Positions 48,244 through 57,383 of a stretch of 64,000 nt of DNA are shown here, in pieces (position 1 is the stretch's first letter; every line of letters begins with the position of its first letter). Source of the stretch: Actinospineispora acaciae DSM 45401 (GTDB lineage: Bacteria > Actinomycetota > Actinomycetes > Mycobacteriales > Pseudonocardiaceae); contig NZ_JIAI01000013.1 of the NCBI RefSeq assembly GCF_000620785.1, positions 1 to 64,000 on the forward strand, given 5' to 3'. A program made the position numbers and the translations under genes. The notes under the pieces were generated by a model. That model saw only the letters and a list, made by a program, of their open reading frames with translations. It had not been told where the DNA came from and made no database searches.

Positions 48244-50538
48244 TCAACCTCCGGTGACGGTGATGTGTTCGGGCCGGACCGGTACCCGGGACAGCGCCAG
48301 GCCGGTTGCCTGTCGGATGGCGGCCACCACGGCGGGGCCGGAGGAGATGGTCGGCGGCTCGCCGACGCCGCGCAGCCCGTACGGGGCATGTGGGTCGGCG
48401 TACTCGAGCACCTCGATGCGCATCGGCGGCATGTCCAGGATGGTCGGGATCAGGTAGTCGGTGAACGACGGGTTCCTGATCTGCCCGTCGATCACCTGGA
48501 TCTCCTCCATCACGGCCAGCCCGAGGCCCTGCGCGGTGCCGCCCTGGATCTGGCCGAGGACGGCCTCCGGGTTGATCGCCTTGCCCACGTCCTGGGTGCA
48601 GGCCAGCTCGACGACCTTGATCAGGCCGAGCTCGACGTCCACGTCGACCACGGCGCGGTGCGCGGAGAACGCGTACTGGACGTGCGCGAAGCCCTGGCCG
48701 GTCTCCGGGTCGATCTCCTCGGTGGGGCGGTGCCGGTACACGGCGGTCTCGTCGATCACCTCGGTGCCCAGGACGTCGACCAGCGTGGACAGCACCCCGT
48801 GCCCGTCGCTGACCAGCTTGCCGCCGTCCAGGCGCAGGCCGCTCTCCGCGACACCGAACCGGGTGGCGGCCAGCGCGAACACGCGGTCCCGCACCCGCTC
48901 GCAGGCCAGCTTCACCGCGCCGCCGGTCATGTACGTCTGACGGGACGCCGAGGTGGACCCGGCCGAGCCGACGGCGGTGTCCTTGGGCTGGACGGTCACG
49001 GTGTCCACGCCCAGCTCGGTGCGGCAGATCTGCTGCTCCACGGTGACCAGGCCCTGGCCGACCTCGGCGGCCGCCGTGTGCACGGTGACCGCCGCCTCCC
49101 CACCGACCACCTCCAGCCGCACCCGCGCCGTGGAGTAGTCGTCGTAGCCCTCGGAGAAGCCCACGTTCTTGTACGCCACCGCGTAGCCGACACCGCGCCG
49201 CACGCCCTCGCCGTGCGTGGTGTTGGCCACCCCGCCGGGCACGTCCCGCAGGTCGGGGGCCGCGCCGAGCGACTCCGGAAGCGGCATGGCCTCCAGCCGG
49301 CGCAGCAGCTCGGCCACCGGGGCCGGGCTGTCCACGACCTGGCCGGTCGGCGCCTCGGAGCCCAGCTCCATGGCGTTGCGGCAGCGCAGCTCGACCGGGT
49401 CCATGTCCAGCGCGGCGGCCAGCTTGTCCATCTGCGCCTCGTGCGCGAACGCGGCCTGCACCGAGCCGAACCCGCGCATCGCGCCGCACGGCGGGTTGTT
49501 GGTGAACACGCCGTAGCAGTCCATCCGCACGTTCGGCACCACGTACGGGCCGATACCCATGGTGCCGCCGTTGCCGACCACCGCCGAGGTGCTCGACGCG
49601 TACGCGCCGCCGTCGAACCAGATCTCCGCGTTGACGTAGACCAGGGTGCCGTCGCGGCGCGCGCCGTGCTCGTAGCGCATGGTCGCCGGGTGCCGGTGCA
49701 CGTGGCCGAAGAACGACTCCTCCCGGTCGTACACCATCTTGATCGGCTTGCCGGTGCGCAGCGCGAGCAGGCAGGCGTGCACGTGCATGGACAGGTCCTC
49801 GCGGCCGCCGAACGCGCCGCCGACGCCGGCCAGGGTCAGCCGCACCTTCTCGGGTGGCAGGTCGAGCGCCGCGCAGACCTGCTTCTGGTCGACGTGCAGC
49901 CACTGGGTGGCCACGTACAGGTCCACGCCGCCGTCCTCGGCGGGGATCGCCAGGCCGGACTCCGGGCCGAGGAACGCCTGGTCCTGCATGCCGACGGTGT
50001 ACTCGCCGGTGACCACGACGTCCGCTTGCGGCGCGGGAAGGCCCTTGCGGAGCTTGAGGTGGCGCACCAGGTTGCCGTTCTCGTGCACGCGCGGGCTGTC
50101 CGGGCGCAGCGCGGTCTCCGCGTCCGTGACCGGCTCCAGGACCTCGTAGTCGACCTTGATCCGCTTCGCCGCGCGCTGGGCGATCTCGGGGTGGTCGGCG
50201 GCCACCAGCGCGACGGGTTCGCCCTGGTAGCGGACCACGCCGTCGGCGAGCACCGGCTGGTCGTCGTGCTCGAGGCCGACGGCATTGCGGGGCACGTCCT
50301 CGGCGGTGAGCACCGCGTACACGCCCGGGGTGGCCAGCGCCTCGCCGATGTCCAGCGACCGGATCCGGGCGTGCGGGTGCGGGCTGCGCAGCGTGACGCC
50401 CCACAGCATGTCGTCGTGCCACAGGTCGCTGCCGTAGGCGAACTCGCCGGTCACCTTCAGGGTCGCGTCCGGGCGCTGCGCGTTTGCGCCGATGCCGCCG
50501 CCTGTGCTCTGCGTACCTATCGGCAACGCTCTGGTCAT
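48244..50538 (-). CDS. Xanthine dehydrogenase, molybdenum-binding subunit
   Basis: 764-residue subunit of the xanthine dehydrogenase family. Mo-cofactor contacts: GVGGAFGGREDLSM and AMRGFGSVQAAFAHE; EVGQGLVTVEQQI near the centre; the catalytic base Glu in the C-terminal GVGEPPTISSG. Forms a heterotrimer with the FAD and 2Fe-2S subunits encoded just upstream, oxidising hypoxanthine and xanthine to urate. The deaminase gene lies between them in the operon. ATGA overlap with the deaminase. Confidence 0.93.
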   Translation of the reverse strand: MTRALPIGTQSTGGGIGANAQRPDATLKVTGEFAYGSDLWHDDMLWGVTLRSPHPHARIRSLDIGEALATPGVYAVLTAEDVPRNAVGLEHDDQPVLADGVVRYQGEPVALVAADHPEIAQRAAKRIKVDYEVLEPVTDAETALRPDSPRVHENGNLVRHLKLRKGLPAPQADVVVTGEYTVGMQDQAFLGPESGLAIPAEDGGVDLYVATQWLHVDQKQVCAALDLPPEKVRLTLAGVGGAFGGREDLSMHVHACLLALRTGKPIKMVYDREESFFGHVHRHPATMRYEHGARRDGTLVYVNAEIWFDGGAYASSTSAVVGNGGTMGIGPYVVPNVRMDCYGVFTNNPPCGAMRGFGSVQAAFAHEAQMDKLAAALDMDPVELRCRNAMELGSEAPTGQVVDSPAPVAELLRRLEAMPLPESLGAAPDLRDVPGGVANTTHGEGVRRGVGYAVAYKNVGFSEGYDDYSTARVRLEVVGGEAAVTVHTAAAEVGQGLVTVEQQICRTELGVDTVTVQPKDTAVGSAGSTSASRQTYMTGGAVKLACERVRDRVFALAATRFGVAESGLRLDGGKLVSDGHGVLSTLVDVLGTEVIDETAVYRHRPTEEIDPETGQGFAHVQYAFSAHRAVVDVDVELGLIKVVELACTQDVGKAINPEAVLGQIQGGTAQGLGLAVMEEIQVIDGQIRNPSFTDYLIPTILDMPPMRIEVLEYADPHAPYGLRGVGEPPTISSGPAVVAAIRQATGLALSRVPVRPEHITVTGG

Positions 50539-51917
50539 GACGTCACTCCCGCTCGTTCCAGCACAGTGTCGTGGGCGCGGCGCACGGCGGCGGCCACCTC
50601 GGCCTCGTCGACGGTGACCACCCGGTCGTACTCGACCACCGGACGGCCGTGCACCAGCAGCAGGTCCATCGGCGGCGGCGCGCCGAGGACCAGGGCGGCC
50701 AGCGGGTCGGCGATGTCCGCGTGCGCCAGCGTGTCCAGCCGCCAGACGGCCAGGTCGGCGAGCTTGCCCGGCTCCAGCGAGCCGATCTCGCCGTCGCGCC
50801 CGAGCAGCCGCGCGCCGCCCATGGTGGCCAGCTCCAGCGCGTCCATCACGCCCATGGCCTTCGGGCCGCCGACCGCGCGGGCGAACAGCAGCGCGTGCCT
50901 GGCCTCCTCCAGCAGCGAGCCGGCCTCGTTGGACGCGGCGCCGTCCACTCCGAGCCCGACCGGGACGCCGGCCTCGCGCAGCTCCCGCGTCCGGCAGATG
51001 CCGGCGCCCAGGCGGGCGTTCGAGGACGGGCAGTGCGCGACGCCGGTGCCGGTGGCGGCCAGCGAGGCGATCGCCGCGCCGTCCAGGTGCACGGCGTGCG
51101 CCAGCCAGACGTCCGGCCCCAGCCAGCCCAGGTCGTGGGCGTACTCGGTCGGCGTGCGGCCGAAGTGCTCGCGGCAGTAGTCGTCCTCGTCGGCGGTCTC
51201 GGCCAGGTGGGTGTGCATCCTGAGGTTGCGCGCCCTCGCCAGCTCGGCGGAGCGTTTGAGCAGCTCGGCGGTGACGGTGAACGGCGAGCAGGGGGCCACG
51301 GCGATGCGCAGCATGGACTCGGGCGACGGGTCGTGGAAGCGGTCGACGGCCTGTTCGGTGGCGGCCAGGATCGCGTCCACGTCCTCGACCACGTCGTCCG
51401 GCGGCAGCCCGCCCTGGCTCTTGCCCAGGTCCATCGAGCCTCGGGTGGCGTGGAACCGCAGGCCCACCTCGGCGGCCGCGCCCACCCCGGCCGCCAGCAC
51501 GTCGCCGCCCTCGCGCGGGAACACGTAGTGGTGGTCCGACGCGGTGGTGCAGCCGGTGCGGGCCAGCCAGGACAGCGCTCCGGTGGCCGCCGCGTGGGTG
51601 ACCTCGGCGTCGATGCCGGCCCACACCGGGTAGAGCGCGGTCAGCCAGTCGAACAGCGTGTCGTCCACGGCCAGGCCGCGGGTGGCCCACTGGTAGAGGT
51701 GCTGGTGGGTGTTGACGAACCCGGGGGTGACCAGGCAGCCCTCGGCGTCCACCCGCCGCGCCCCGGCCGGCACCTGGTCCGAGTCCGGGTCCGGGGCCGG
51801 GCCTGCGCCGACCGCCGTGATCCGCGCGCCGTCCACCACGACGTGGCCGGACCGGTGCAGGGTGCGCTCGGCGTCCACCGTGGCCACGGTGGCGTTCTCG
51901 ATGATGATCGCGGTCAT
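50535..51917 (-). CDS. 8-oxoguanine/guanine deaminase (amidohydrolase)
   Basis: 460-residue metal-dependent deaminase. NTHQHLYQWATRGLA provides the metal HxH; ASDHHYVFP, HTHLAET and VGLGVDGAASNEAG give further metal and catalytic residues. The family includes 8-oxoguanine deaminase and is near to guanine deaminase; both feed urate or xanthine to this operon. Its location between xanthine dehydrogenase subunit genes supports guanine to xanthine. Translationally coupled on both sides (ATGA). Confidence 0.9.
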   Translation of the reverse strand: MTAIIIENATVATVDAERTLHRSGHVVVDGARITAVGAGPAPDPDSDQVPAGARRVDAEGCLVTPGFVNTHQHLYQWATRGLAVDDTLFDWLTALYPVWAGIDAEVTHAAATGALSWLARTGCTTASDHHYVFPREGGDVLAAGVGAAAEVGLRFHATRGSMDLGKSQGGLPPDDVVEDVDAILAATEQAVDRFHDPSPESMLRIAVAPCSPFTVTAELLKRSAELARARNLRMHTHLAETADEDDYCREHFGRTPTEYAHDLGWLGPDVWLAHAVHLDGAAIASLAATGTGVAHCPSSNARLGAGICRTRELREAGVPVGLGVDGAASNEAGSLLEEARHALLFARAVGGPKAMGVMDALELATMGGARLLGRDGEIGSLEPGKLADLAVWRLDTLAHADIADPLAALVLGAPPPMDLLLVHGRPVVEYDRVVTVDEAEVAAAVRRAHDTVLERAGVTS

Positions 51918-52402
51918 GTGCGTGCCTCCTGCCGCGAGGCCGCCAGCCGGACCGCGTCCAGGATCTTCTCGTAGCCGGTGCAGCGGCACAGGTTGCCGGC
52001 CAACGCCTCCCGGATCTCCGGGTCGGACGGGACGTCCTGGCGGCCGGCGAGCAGGGCGTGGGTCTGGACGATCAGCCCGGGCGTGCAGAAGCCGCACTGC
52101 ACCGCGCCGGCCTCCACGAACGCCTGCTGCACCGGGTCGAGCTCGGCGCCGTCCGCCGTGTTCGCGGCCAGCCCTTCGACCGTGCGCACCTCGCGTCCGC
52201 GCGCCTGACCGGCCGCAACCAGGCACGAGCACACCGGCACGTCGTCCATGTACACCGTGCAGGAGCCGCATTCGCCCTGTTCACAGGCGTTCTTCGAGCC
52301 GGGCAGGCCGAGCCGCTCGCGCAGCACGTAGAGCAGCGACTCGCCCTCCCAGACGTCGTCGGCGGTCCGCTCGGTGCCGTTGACGGTCAGTTGGATACGC
52401 AT
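51914..52402 (-). CDS. Xanthine dehydrogenase, 2Fe-2S subunit
   Basis: 162 residues with two clusters: plant-ferredoxin type C40, C45, C48 and C60, and the alpha-helical cluster C103, C106, C139 and C141 (CGFCTPG ... CRCTGY). It passes electrons from Mo to FAD. Overlaps the FAD subunit gene by one base and the deaminase by four bases. Confidence 0.95.
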   Translation of the reverse strand: MRIQLTVNGTERTADDVWEGESLLYVLRERLGLPGSKNACEQGECGSCTVYMDDVPVCSCLVAAGQARGREVRTVEGLAANTADGAELDPVQQAFVEAGAVQCGFCTPGLIVQTHALLAGRQDVPSDPEIREALAGNLCRCTGYEKILDAVRLAASRQEART

Positions 52403-53286
52403 CAGTTGCTCCCGGTCCGGTCGTCGTTCTGGTAGTCGGCCCAGGCCCAGGTGAGCGCCCGGCGGGCCATCACGGCCAGCGAGTGCAGCCGGTACGCGGC
52501 GCTGCCCCGCACGTCGTCGATCGGGGCCGCGGCGGCCCGGACGCGTTGGCCGAACTCGGCGGCCAGGCCGTCGGGCAGCGCGGCGCGGGAGTCCCACAGT
52601 CCGCGCTCCTCCAGCTCGGCGGCCAGGAACTCCTCCGCCTCGCGCGCCCGGCGCGGGGTCGGGGCGGCGGAGCCGATCCCGGTACCGACCGACCGTCGGT
52701 CTACCTTTAACGCGAGCCCGAACGCGGACACCGCGATCACCATGGCGTTGCGCGTGCCGATCTTGCAGAACTGCTGCGGCCCGCTCGGCGGCGCGACCAG
52801 GATCGCGGTGATCAGCTCGTCGGCGGCCAGCGCGTGGCGCTTCACGCCGGTGAAGAACTCGTCGACCGGGATCTTCCGCCGGCCTCGCACCGACGCCGCC
52901 TCCACCACCGCGTCGGCTGCCAGCAGCGCCGGGTGCGAGTCACCGGCCGGCGAGGCGGCGCCCAGGTTGCCGCCGACGGTGCCCCGGTTGCGGATCTGCG
53001 GCGAGCCGACCGTGCGGGCGGCCATCGCCAGCCCGGGCAGCCGGCCGCCCAGCTCGTCGATCACCCGGGTGTAGCTGACGCACGAGCCCAGCCGTATGTC
53101 CCCGTTCTCCGGCGTCCACTCGGCCAGCTCGGAGACCCGGTTCAGGTCGAGCAGCGCGGCCGGGCGGTGCTTGTCGAAGTTGATCTCGACCATGACGTCG
53201 GTGCCGCCGGCGATGGGGACCGCGTCCGGGTGCGCCGCCTTGGCCGCGAGCGCTTCGTCCAGTGTGGACGGCTGCAGGAACTCCAT
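52402..53286 (-). CDS. Xanthine dehydrogenase, FAD-binding subunit
   Basis: 294 residues. FAD-binding site at PIAGGTDVMVEINFDKH and NRGTVGGNLGAASPAGD, both typical of the CoxM/PucC type. Lacks an insert seen in NAD-linked forms; electron acceptor not predictable. Starts immediately after the urate oxidase stop (one base between). Confidence 0.94.
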   Translation of the reverse strand: MEFLQPSTLDEALAAKAAHPDAVPIAGGTDVMVEINFDKHRPAALLDLNRVSELAEWTPENGDIRLGSCVSYTRVIDELGGRLPGLAMAARTVGSPQIRNRGTVGGNLGAASPAGDSHPALLAADAVVEAASVRGRRKIPVDEFFTGVKRHALAADELITAILVAPPSGPQQFCKIGTRNAMVIAVSAFGLALKVDRRSVGTGIGSAAPTPRRAREAEEFLAAELEERGLWDSRAALPDGLAAEFGQRVRAAAAPIDDVRGSAAYRLHSLAVMARRALTWAWADYQNDDRTGSN

Positions 53287-54183
53287 CTACGACAACCCCG
53301 CAATCATCTGCCAGGCCCGCCCGGCGTCGGCCGGCGCGTCGTCCCTGGTCACGTTGCATTCGATCAGCCCGTAGGGCCTGTCGTCGGCGTGGAACACCTC
53401 GTTCGGGTTGTCCAACCCGAACGGGGAGAGGTCGACGACGAAGTGGTGCTTGTTCGGCGCCGAGAACATCACCTCGGCGACCTCGGGATGCGCCTGCAGC
53501 ACCGCGCGGCCCATCTCCCAGAGCGTCTGCTGCAGCGCCAGGCTGTGCACCTCGGCGAACCGGGCCAGCAGGATCTGCCGGATGTCCGCGTACGCCTTCC
53601 CCCAGTCCGCCACCGGTTCGTTATAACGCCACCGAGCGACCAAGGAAGTGGCCATGATCCGGTCGTCGGTCTCGGCCAGCGTGGTGTAGCCGTCGCGCAG
53701 GAAGCCGTGGAACTCCGAGCCGGTGGACTTGAGCAGCGTCAGGTCCTTGAGCCCGGAGACCACCCAGACCCGCCGGTCCTCGCCGCTGCCCTCCACGGTG
53801 ACCTGGGCGGTGCGGACCTCCTGCCCGGAGCGGACGAACGAGTGCGGGTGCCCGTCGATGCGCTCCCAGAGGTACTCCTCGACCAGCACCCGCGCCCCGT
53901 CGACCGGCTCGATGTCGTCGACGAAGTGTTTCGCCAGGTCCAGGGCGTAGTCCTCGATCTGGCCGATGCCCTTCTCCTTGGCGTAGGCGTAGCAGGTGTT
54001 CTTCTGGGTGTCGGTGGGCAGCACGTCGCGCTGGTCGCCGTCGGTGTGCGCGGCGGCGAAGCGGCCGCGCAGCGCGGTGGAGACGTTCACGTCCCGGATC
54101 TCGTGCCGGCCGGTGTCGCGGTAGATCCGGACCACCCGGTTCTCCGCCTTGCCGTACTGGTTGGGTCCCAACACGATGGACAT
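53287..54183 (-). CDS. uox: Urate oxidase (uricase)
   Basis: 298-residue cofactor-free oxidase with two T-fold repeats. YGKAENRVVRIYRD near the N-terminus supplies the catalytic Lys, DVLPTDTQKNTCYAYAKE the Thr, and SAPNKHHFVVDLSPFG the His; FGLDNPNEVFHADDRPYG is also conserved. Converts urate to 5-hydroxyisourate, the substrate of the next enzyme in the pathway, encoded just upstream. Starts two bases after uraH stop. Confidence 0.97.
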   Translation of the reverse strand: MSIVLGPNQYGKAENRVVRIYRDTGRHEIRDVNVSTALRGRFAAAHTDGDQRDVLPTDTQKNTCYAYAKEKGIGQIEDYALDLAKHFVDDIEPVDGARVLVEEYLWERIDGHPHSFVRSGQEVRTAQVTVEGSGEDRRVWVVSGLKDLTLLKSTGSEFHGFLRDGYTTLAETDDRIMATSLVARWRYNEPVADWGKAYADIRQILLARFAEVHSLALQQTLWEMGRAVLQAHPEVAEVMFSAPNKHHFVVDLSPFGLDNPNEVFHADDRPYGLIECNVTRDDAPADAGRAWQMIAGLS

Positions 54184-54185
54184 GG

Positions 54186-54512
54186 TCAGCTCCCTCGGTA
54201 GGTCGAGTAGGCGAACGGGCTGAGCAGCAGCGGGACGTGGTAGTGCTCGCCGGCGTCCACGGTGAAGGTGATCGCGACCTCCGGGTAGAAGCCGCGCTGG
54301 CCGGTGGCCTCGAAGTACGCGCCGGTGTCGAACACCAGCCGGTAACCGCCCGCATCCAACGTGGCCGGCCCCAGCTCGCGCACCCGACCGTCCCCGTCCG
54401 TCCGCGCCTCCCCCAACGGCTCGCCTTGACCGGAGCCGGCCCGCTCCAACCGCACCGGCACCCCCGCCGCCGGCCGCCCGCGCGCGCTGTCCAGCACGTG
54501 CGTCGTGATCAT
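54186..54512 (-). CDS. uraH: 5-hydroxyisourate hydrolase (HIUase, transthyretin-like)
   Basis: 108-residue transthyretin-fold enzyme. Active-site stretches ITTHVLDSARGRPA (His), VRLERA (Arg), YHVPLLLSPFAYSTYRGS (the family's closing YRGS). Hydrolyses 5-hydroxyisourate to OHCU. Its ribosome-binding site GGGAGG is part of the 69-bp hairpin module shared with the hyi-garR junction. Confidence 0.97.
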   Translation of the reverse strand: MITTHVLDSARGRPAAGVPVRLERAGSGQGEPLGEARTDGDGRVRELGPATLDAGGYRLVFDTGAYFEATGQRGFYPEVAITFTVDAGEHYHVPLLLSPFAYSTYRGS

Positions 54513-54514
54513 GA

Positions 54515-54583
54515 ATCCTCCCTGGTCAGAACCCGTGAGTGGTAAGCGTTGCTATGGCACCGCTAACCACTCACGGGTTGTCC
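54515..54583 (-). repeat. 69-bp stop/hairpin/ribosome-binding-site module, copy 4 of the family
   Basis: Between uraD and uraH. Arms 54531-54552 and 54557-54578 (CCCGTGAGTGG type) with two mismatches, loop TATG. On the coding strand it begins GGACAACCCGTGA, giving the last codons D-N-P and stop of uraD, and ends GTTCTGACCAGGGAGGAT, providing the uraH ribosome-binding site two bases before its ATG. Matches copy 5 at 64 of 69 positions with the same spacing. Inside an operon it may act as an attenuator or mRNA processing/stability element rather than a full terminator. Confidence 0.85.
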
Positions 54584-55059
54584 AGCAGCTTCTCCAGCCG
54601 CAGGCGGTTGATCTTGGCTAGTTCGGTGCGGAGTACGGACCATTCGGTGGTCGCGTCGTTGGCCAGGCGGGCGCGCAGGTCGGCGAGCAGATCCTCGGCG
54701 CCCCGGCCGCTGGCGGCCACGAGGTAGACGTGGCCGAAGCGGCGTTCGTACTCGCGGTTGCCCTCGGCGAGCGCCGCCTTCAGGTCGGCTTCGGCGGCGG
54801 ACACGGCGGACTGCTCGCGCGCGGACGTGGCGTCTCCGGCGCGGCGTTCCCCGATCCGGGGGTGGCCGTCCAGGGCGTCCTTCAGGTCGGCGTCGGTGAG
54901 CGCGGCCAGCGCACGGTCCGCCTCGGCATACAACTCGTCGGCGGTCGCAAACGGCCGGGCGGCGGTGAGCTGGCGCGCCCAGGACGGCGAGCCGCAGCAG
55001 GCGAGCAGTTCGCGGTACGCGGCGGCGTCCGGCAGTGCGTTGAGCTCGGACAGCGTCAT
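54571..55059 (-). CDS. uraD: OHCU decarboxylase
   Basis: 162-residue helical enzyme. Signature LDGHPRIGERRAGDATSAREQSAV holds the catalytic His (HPRIG) and Glu/Arg; ERRFGHVYLVAASGRGAEDLL is also conserved. It converts 2-oxo-4-hydroxy-4-carboxy-5-ureidoimidazoline to (S)-allantoin. The protein ends DNP inside the repeat module. Start overlaps the permease-fusion stop (ATGA). A second OHCU domain is fused to the permease upstream. Confidence 0.96.
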   Translation of the reverse strand: MTLSELNALPDAAAYRELLACCGSPSWARQLTAARPFATADELYAEADRALAALTDADLKDALDGHPRIGERRAGDATSAREQSAVSAAEADLKAALAEGNREYERRFGHVYLVAASGRGAEDLLADLRARLANDATTEWSVLRTELAKINRLRLEKLLDNP

Positions 55060-56990
55060 GTCAGGTTCTCGTAGCGTTGCAGGCGGGCGGCGTGGATCGG
55101 GTTCGCGCCGGCCACCAGGTCGTCGAACCGGTGGCTGGCGATCTTCGCGATCTCGATCAGCGCCGCCGCGTGTTCCTGGGCCGGCGAGTTGTGCACCCGG
55201 GTCTCGCCCTGGTGCAGGACCTCGTCGCGGCTGTGCATGTCGCGCACGCAGACGATCAGCGGGTAGCCGAACTTCCGCTCGTACTCCGCCGTCAAGGCCT
55301 CGAACGCGTCGTGGTCCTCGTCCGCGAGGCGGGTCAGGCCGACGGTCGACTGGTCACGGGCGGACATCTCCCCGGTCCGGCCGTCCGCGACCGCCTCCGA
55401 GCCGAGCGCCGGGTAGTGCCGCATCAGGTCGCGCTGCTGGTCGGCGGTGGCGCCGAACAGCGCGTCCTGGAACGCCCGGCGCAGCGCCTGGGTGTCCGAG
55501 AACGGCCGGCGCGCGTAGGCGTTCTCCACCGCCCAGGTCGGGCCCTGGAACAGTTGGCCGAACGCGGCCACGAACTCGTCCTTGCTCATCTGGTTGACCT
55601 CGCTGAGCCGGATCTCGCCGTGCCCAGGGGTACCCGCCACGGCGGCCCCCCGACTCCGCCCGATGTGGTGGAACACGATGTTCAGCCCGATCGCGGCCAG
55701 GCTGCCCAGCGTGATCCCGCTGCCCAGGATGATCTGCGCCCACTGCGGCACCGCCTTGGCGATGTTCGGCTGCGCGGTGACCAGCATGGCCAGCCCGAGG
55801 CTGGTGGCCACGATGACGATGTTGCGGTGGTCGTTGAAGTCCACCCGGGACAGCGTCTGCACCCCGACCACCGCCACCGTGGCGAACATGGCCAGCGCGG
55901 CGCCGCCGAGCACCGGGTGCGGGATGGCGGCCACGATCGCGCCGGCCTTCGGCAACAGCCCGAGCACGATCATGAACACGCCGGCCGCCGCGACCACGTA
56001 CCGGCTCTTGATCCTGGTCAGCCGGACCAGGCCGACGTTCTCCGCGAAGCAGGTGTACGGGAACGAGTTGAGCACCCCGCCGAGCGTGGTGGCCAGCCCG
56101 TCCGCGCGCAGCGCCCGCGCGATGTCGTCCTTGCCGATCTTCTTGTCCACGATCTCGCCGGTGGCGAACACGTCGCCGGTGGTCTCCACGGCGGTGATCA
56201 GCATGACCACGGTCATGGAGATGATCGCCGCGACGCTGAACTTGGGCAGCCCGAAGTAGAACGGCGTGGTCACCCCGACCCAGGCCGAGCCGCCCACCGA
56301 GGCGAAGTTCGCGTCCCCCAGCGCCCAGGCCACCAGCGTGCCCACCACCAGCCCGACCAGCACCGCGATGGTCGCCATGAAGCCCCGGAAGATCCGCTGG
56401 ATGATCACGATCAGGGCGAGCGTGCCCAGCGCGTACGCCAGGTACTTGCCGTTCGTCGGGTCCGGCGAGGAGCCGCCGCCGACCACGTCCTGTGCGCCGA
56501 CCGGCAGCAGCGCGATGCCGATGATGGTGATCACCGAGCCGGTCACCACCGGCGGGAAGTACTTGACCAGCCGCCCGAAGTACGGCGCGATCAGCAGCAT
56601 CACCAGCCCGGCCACGATGACCGAGCCGTAGATCACCAACAGCCCCTCGGTGCCGCCGCCGGCGGCCAGCCCGATCGCGATCATCGGGGACACGGCGGTG
56701 AACGTGACGCCCTGCAGCAGCGGCAGCCGCACGCCCACCTTCCAGAACCCCACGGACTGCAGGATCGACGCGATGCCGCAGGTGAACAGGTCGGCGTTGA
56801 TCAGGTGGATGAGCTGTTGCTCGTTCAGCCCGATCGCGCTGGCCAGCAGGATCGGCACGATGACGGCGCCCGCGTAGAACGCCAGCACGTGCTGGAACCC
56901 GTAGATGGCGAGCTTGCCCGGGGGCAGCATGTCGTCGACGGGGTGCCTGCCCGTGCGCCGGGTTCCGGGCGTGTCAGGAGATCGCGCCAT
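55056..56990 (-). CDS. Purine permease (NCS2) fused to an OHCU decarboxylase-like domain
   Basis: 644 residues. Residues 1-465: a 14-helix uracil/xanthine permease (FQHVLAFYAGAVIVPILLA; VETTGDVFATGEIVDKKIG; NSFPYTCFAENVGLVRLTRIKSR), the motif of urate/xanthine transporters such as UacT and PucJ. Residues about 490-640: OHCU decarboxylase-like (MRHYPALGSEAVADG with the His; ARDQSTVGLTRLAD; YERKFGYPLIVCVRDMHSRDE). The HPxIG of UraD is altered to HYPALG, so activity may differ. It is the first gene of the minus operon, linking uptake and late purine steps in one polypeptide. Open frame upstream (to 57173) is not used. Confidence 0.92.
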   Translation of the reverse strand: MARSPDTPGTRRTGRHPVDDMLPPGKLAIYGFQHVLAFYAGAVIVPILLASAIGLNEQQLIHLINADLFTCGIASILQSVGFWKVGVRLPLLQGVTFTAVSPMIAIGLAAGGGTEGLLVIYGSVIVAGLVMLLIAPYFGRLVKYFPPVVTGSVITIIGIALLPVGAQDVVGGGSSPDPTNGKYLAYALGTLALIVIIQRIFRGFMATIAVLVGLVVGTLVAWALGDANFASVGGSAWVGVTTPFYFGLPKFSVAAIISMTVVMLITAVETTGDVFATGEIVDKKIGKDDIARALRADGLATTLGGVLNSFPYTCFAENVGLVRLTRIKSRYVVAAAGVFMIVLGLLPKAGAIVAAIPHPVLGGAALAMFATVAVVGVQTLSRVDFNDHRNIVIVATSLGLAMLVTAQPNIAKAVPQWAQIILGSGITLGSLAAIGLNIVFHHIGRSRGAAVAGTPGHGEIRLSEVNQMSKDEFVAAFGQLFQGPTWAVENAYARRPFSDTQALRRAFQDALFGATADQQRDLMRHYPALGSEAVADGRTGEMSARDQSTVGLTRLADEDHDAFEALTAEYERKFGYPLIVCVRDMHSRDEVLHQGETRVHNSPAQEHAAALIEIAKIASHRFDDLVAGANPIHAARLQRYENLT

Positions 56991-57243
56991 AGCAGTCTCA
57001 CCCCAGAGGTTTCGGCGGCCGACCCGCGTGGCCATGGTCCGGTCCGGCCGCAGTGCCGAGTGGTGTCCGTGCCAAGTGGCCGCCAATTCCGAGCGGCAAC
57101 CGTGTCGCGCGCCGGTCGGCTTCGCGGGGACCGGCGCTGGTGGGCGCTGGCCGGCGGCCGTACCGGGCGGCATCGGTGCTGCGCGGCGGTGATGCTACGT
57201 GGCTGTGCTTGTCTTTCGTGACCTGCTGTCGTGCGGTGATAAT

Positions 57244-57278
57244 GGAAAGATGTTTCCGCGTCGTGGAAGTTTCTTTCC
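57244..57278. promoter_or_regulatory. Tandem GGAAA-N4-TTTCC boxes
   Basis: GGAAAGATGTTTCC (57244-57257) is a perfect inverted repeat and GGAAGTTTCTTTCC (57265-57278) has one mismatch. The centres are 21 bp apart, two helical turns, as for cooperative repressor sites. It lies within an AT-richer patch toward the minus-strand operon. The binding protein (perhaps an AllR/IclR or PucR type) is not in the window. Confidence 0.5.
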
Positions 57279-57383
57279 TTATCACGGGACATTAGGCGGC
57301 ACCCATCGCTCCGTCAAGAGGGATCGGTGAACTGGCTCACCCGCCGCCCCGCGCCCCGTCACACACCCGGGAGCCCGACGGGC

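Noticed and set aside
48265..51180. 971-codon plus-strand frame
   Set aside because: Antisense to the xanthine dehydrogenase Mo subunit and deaminase, which are fully supported by motifs.
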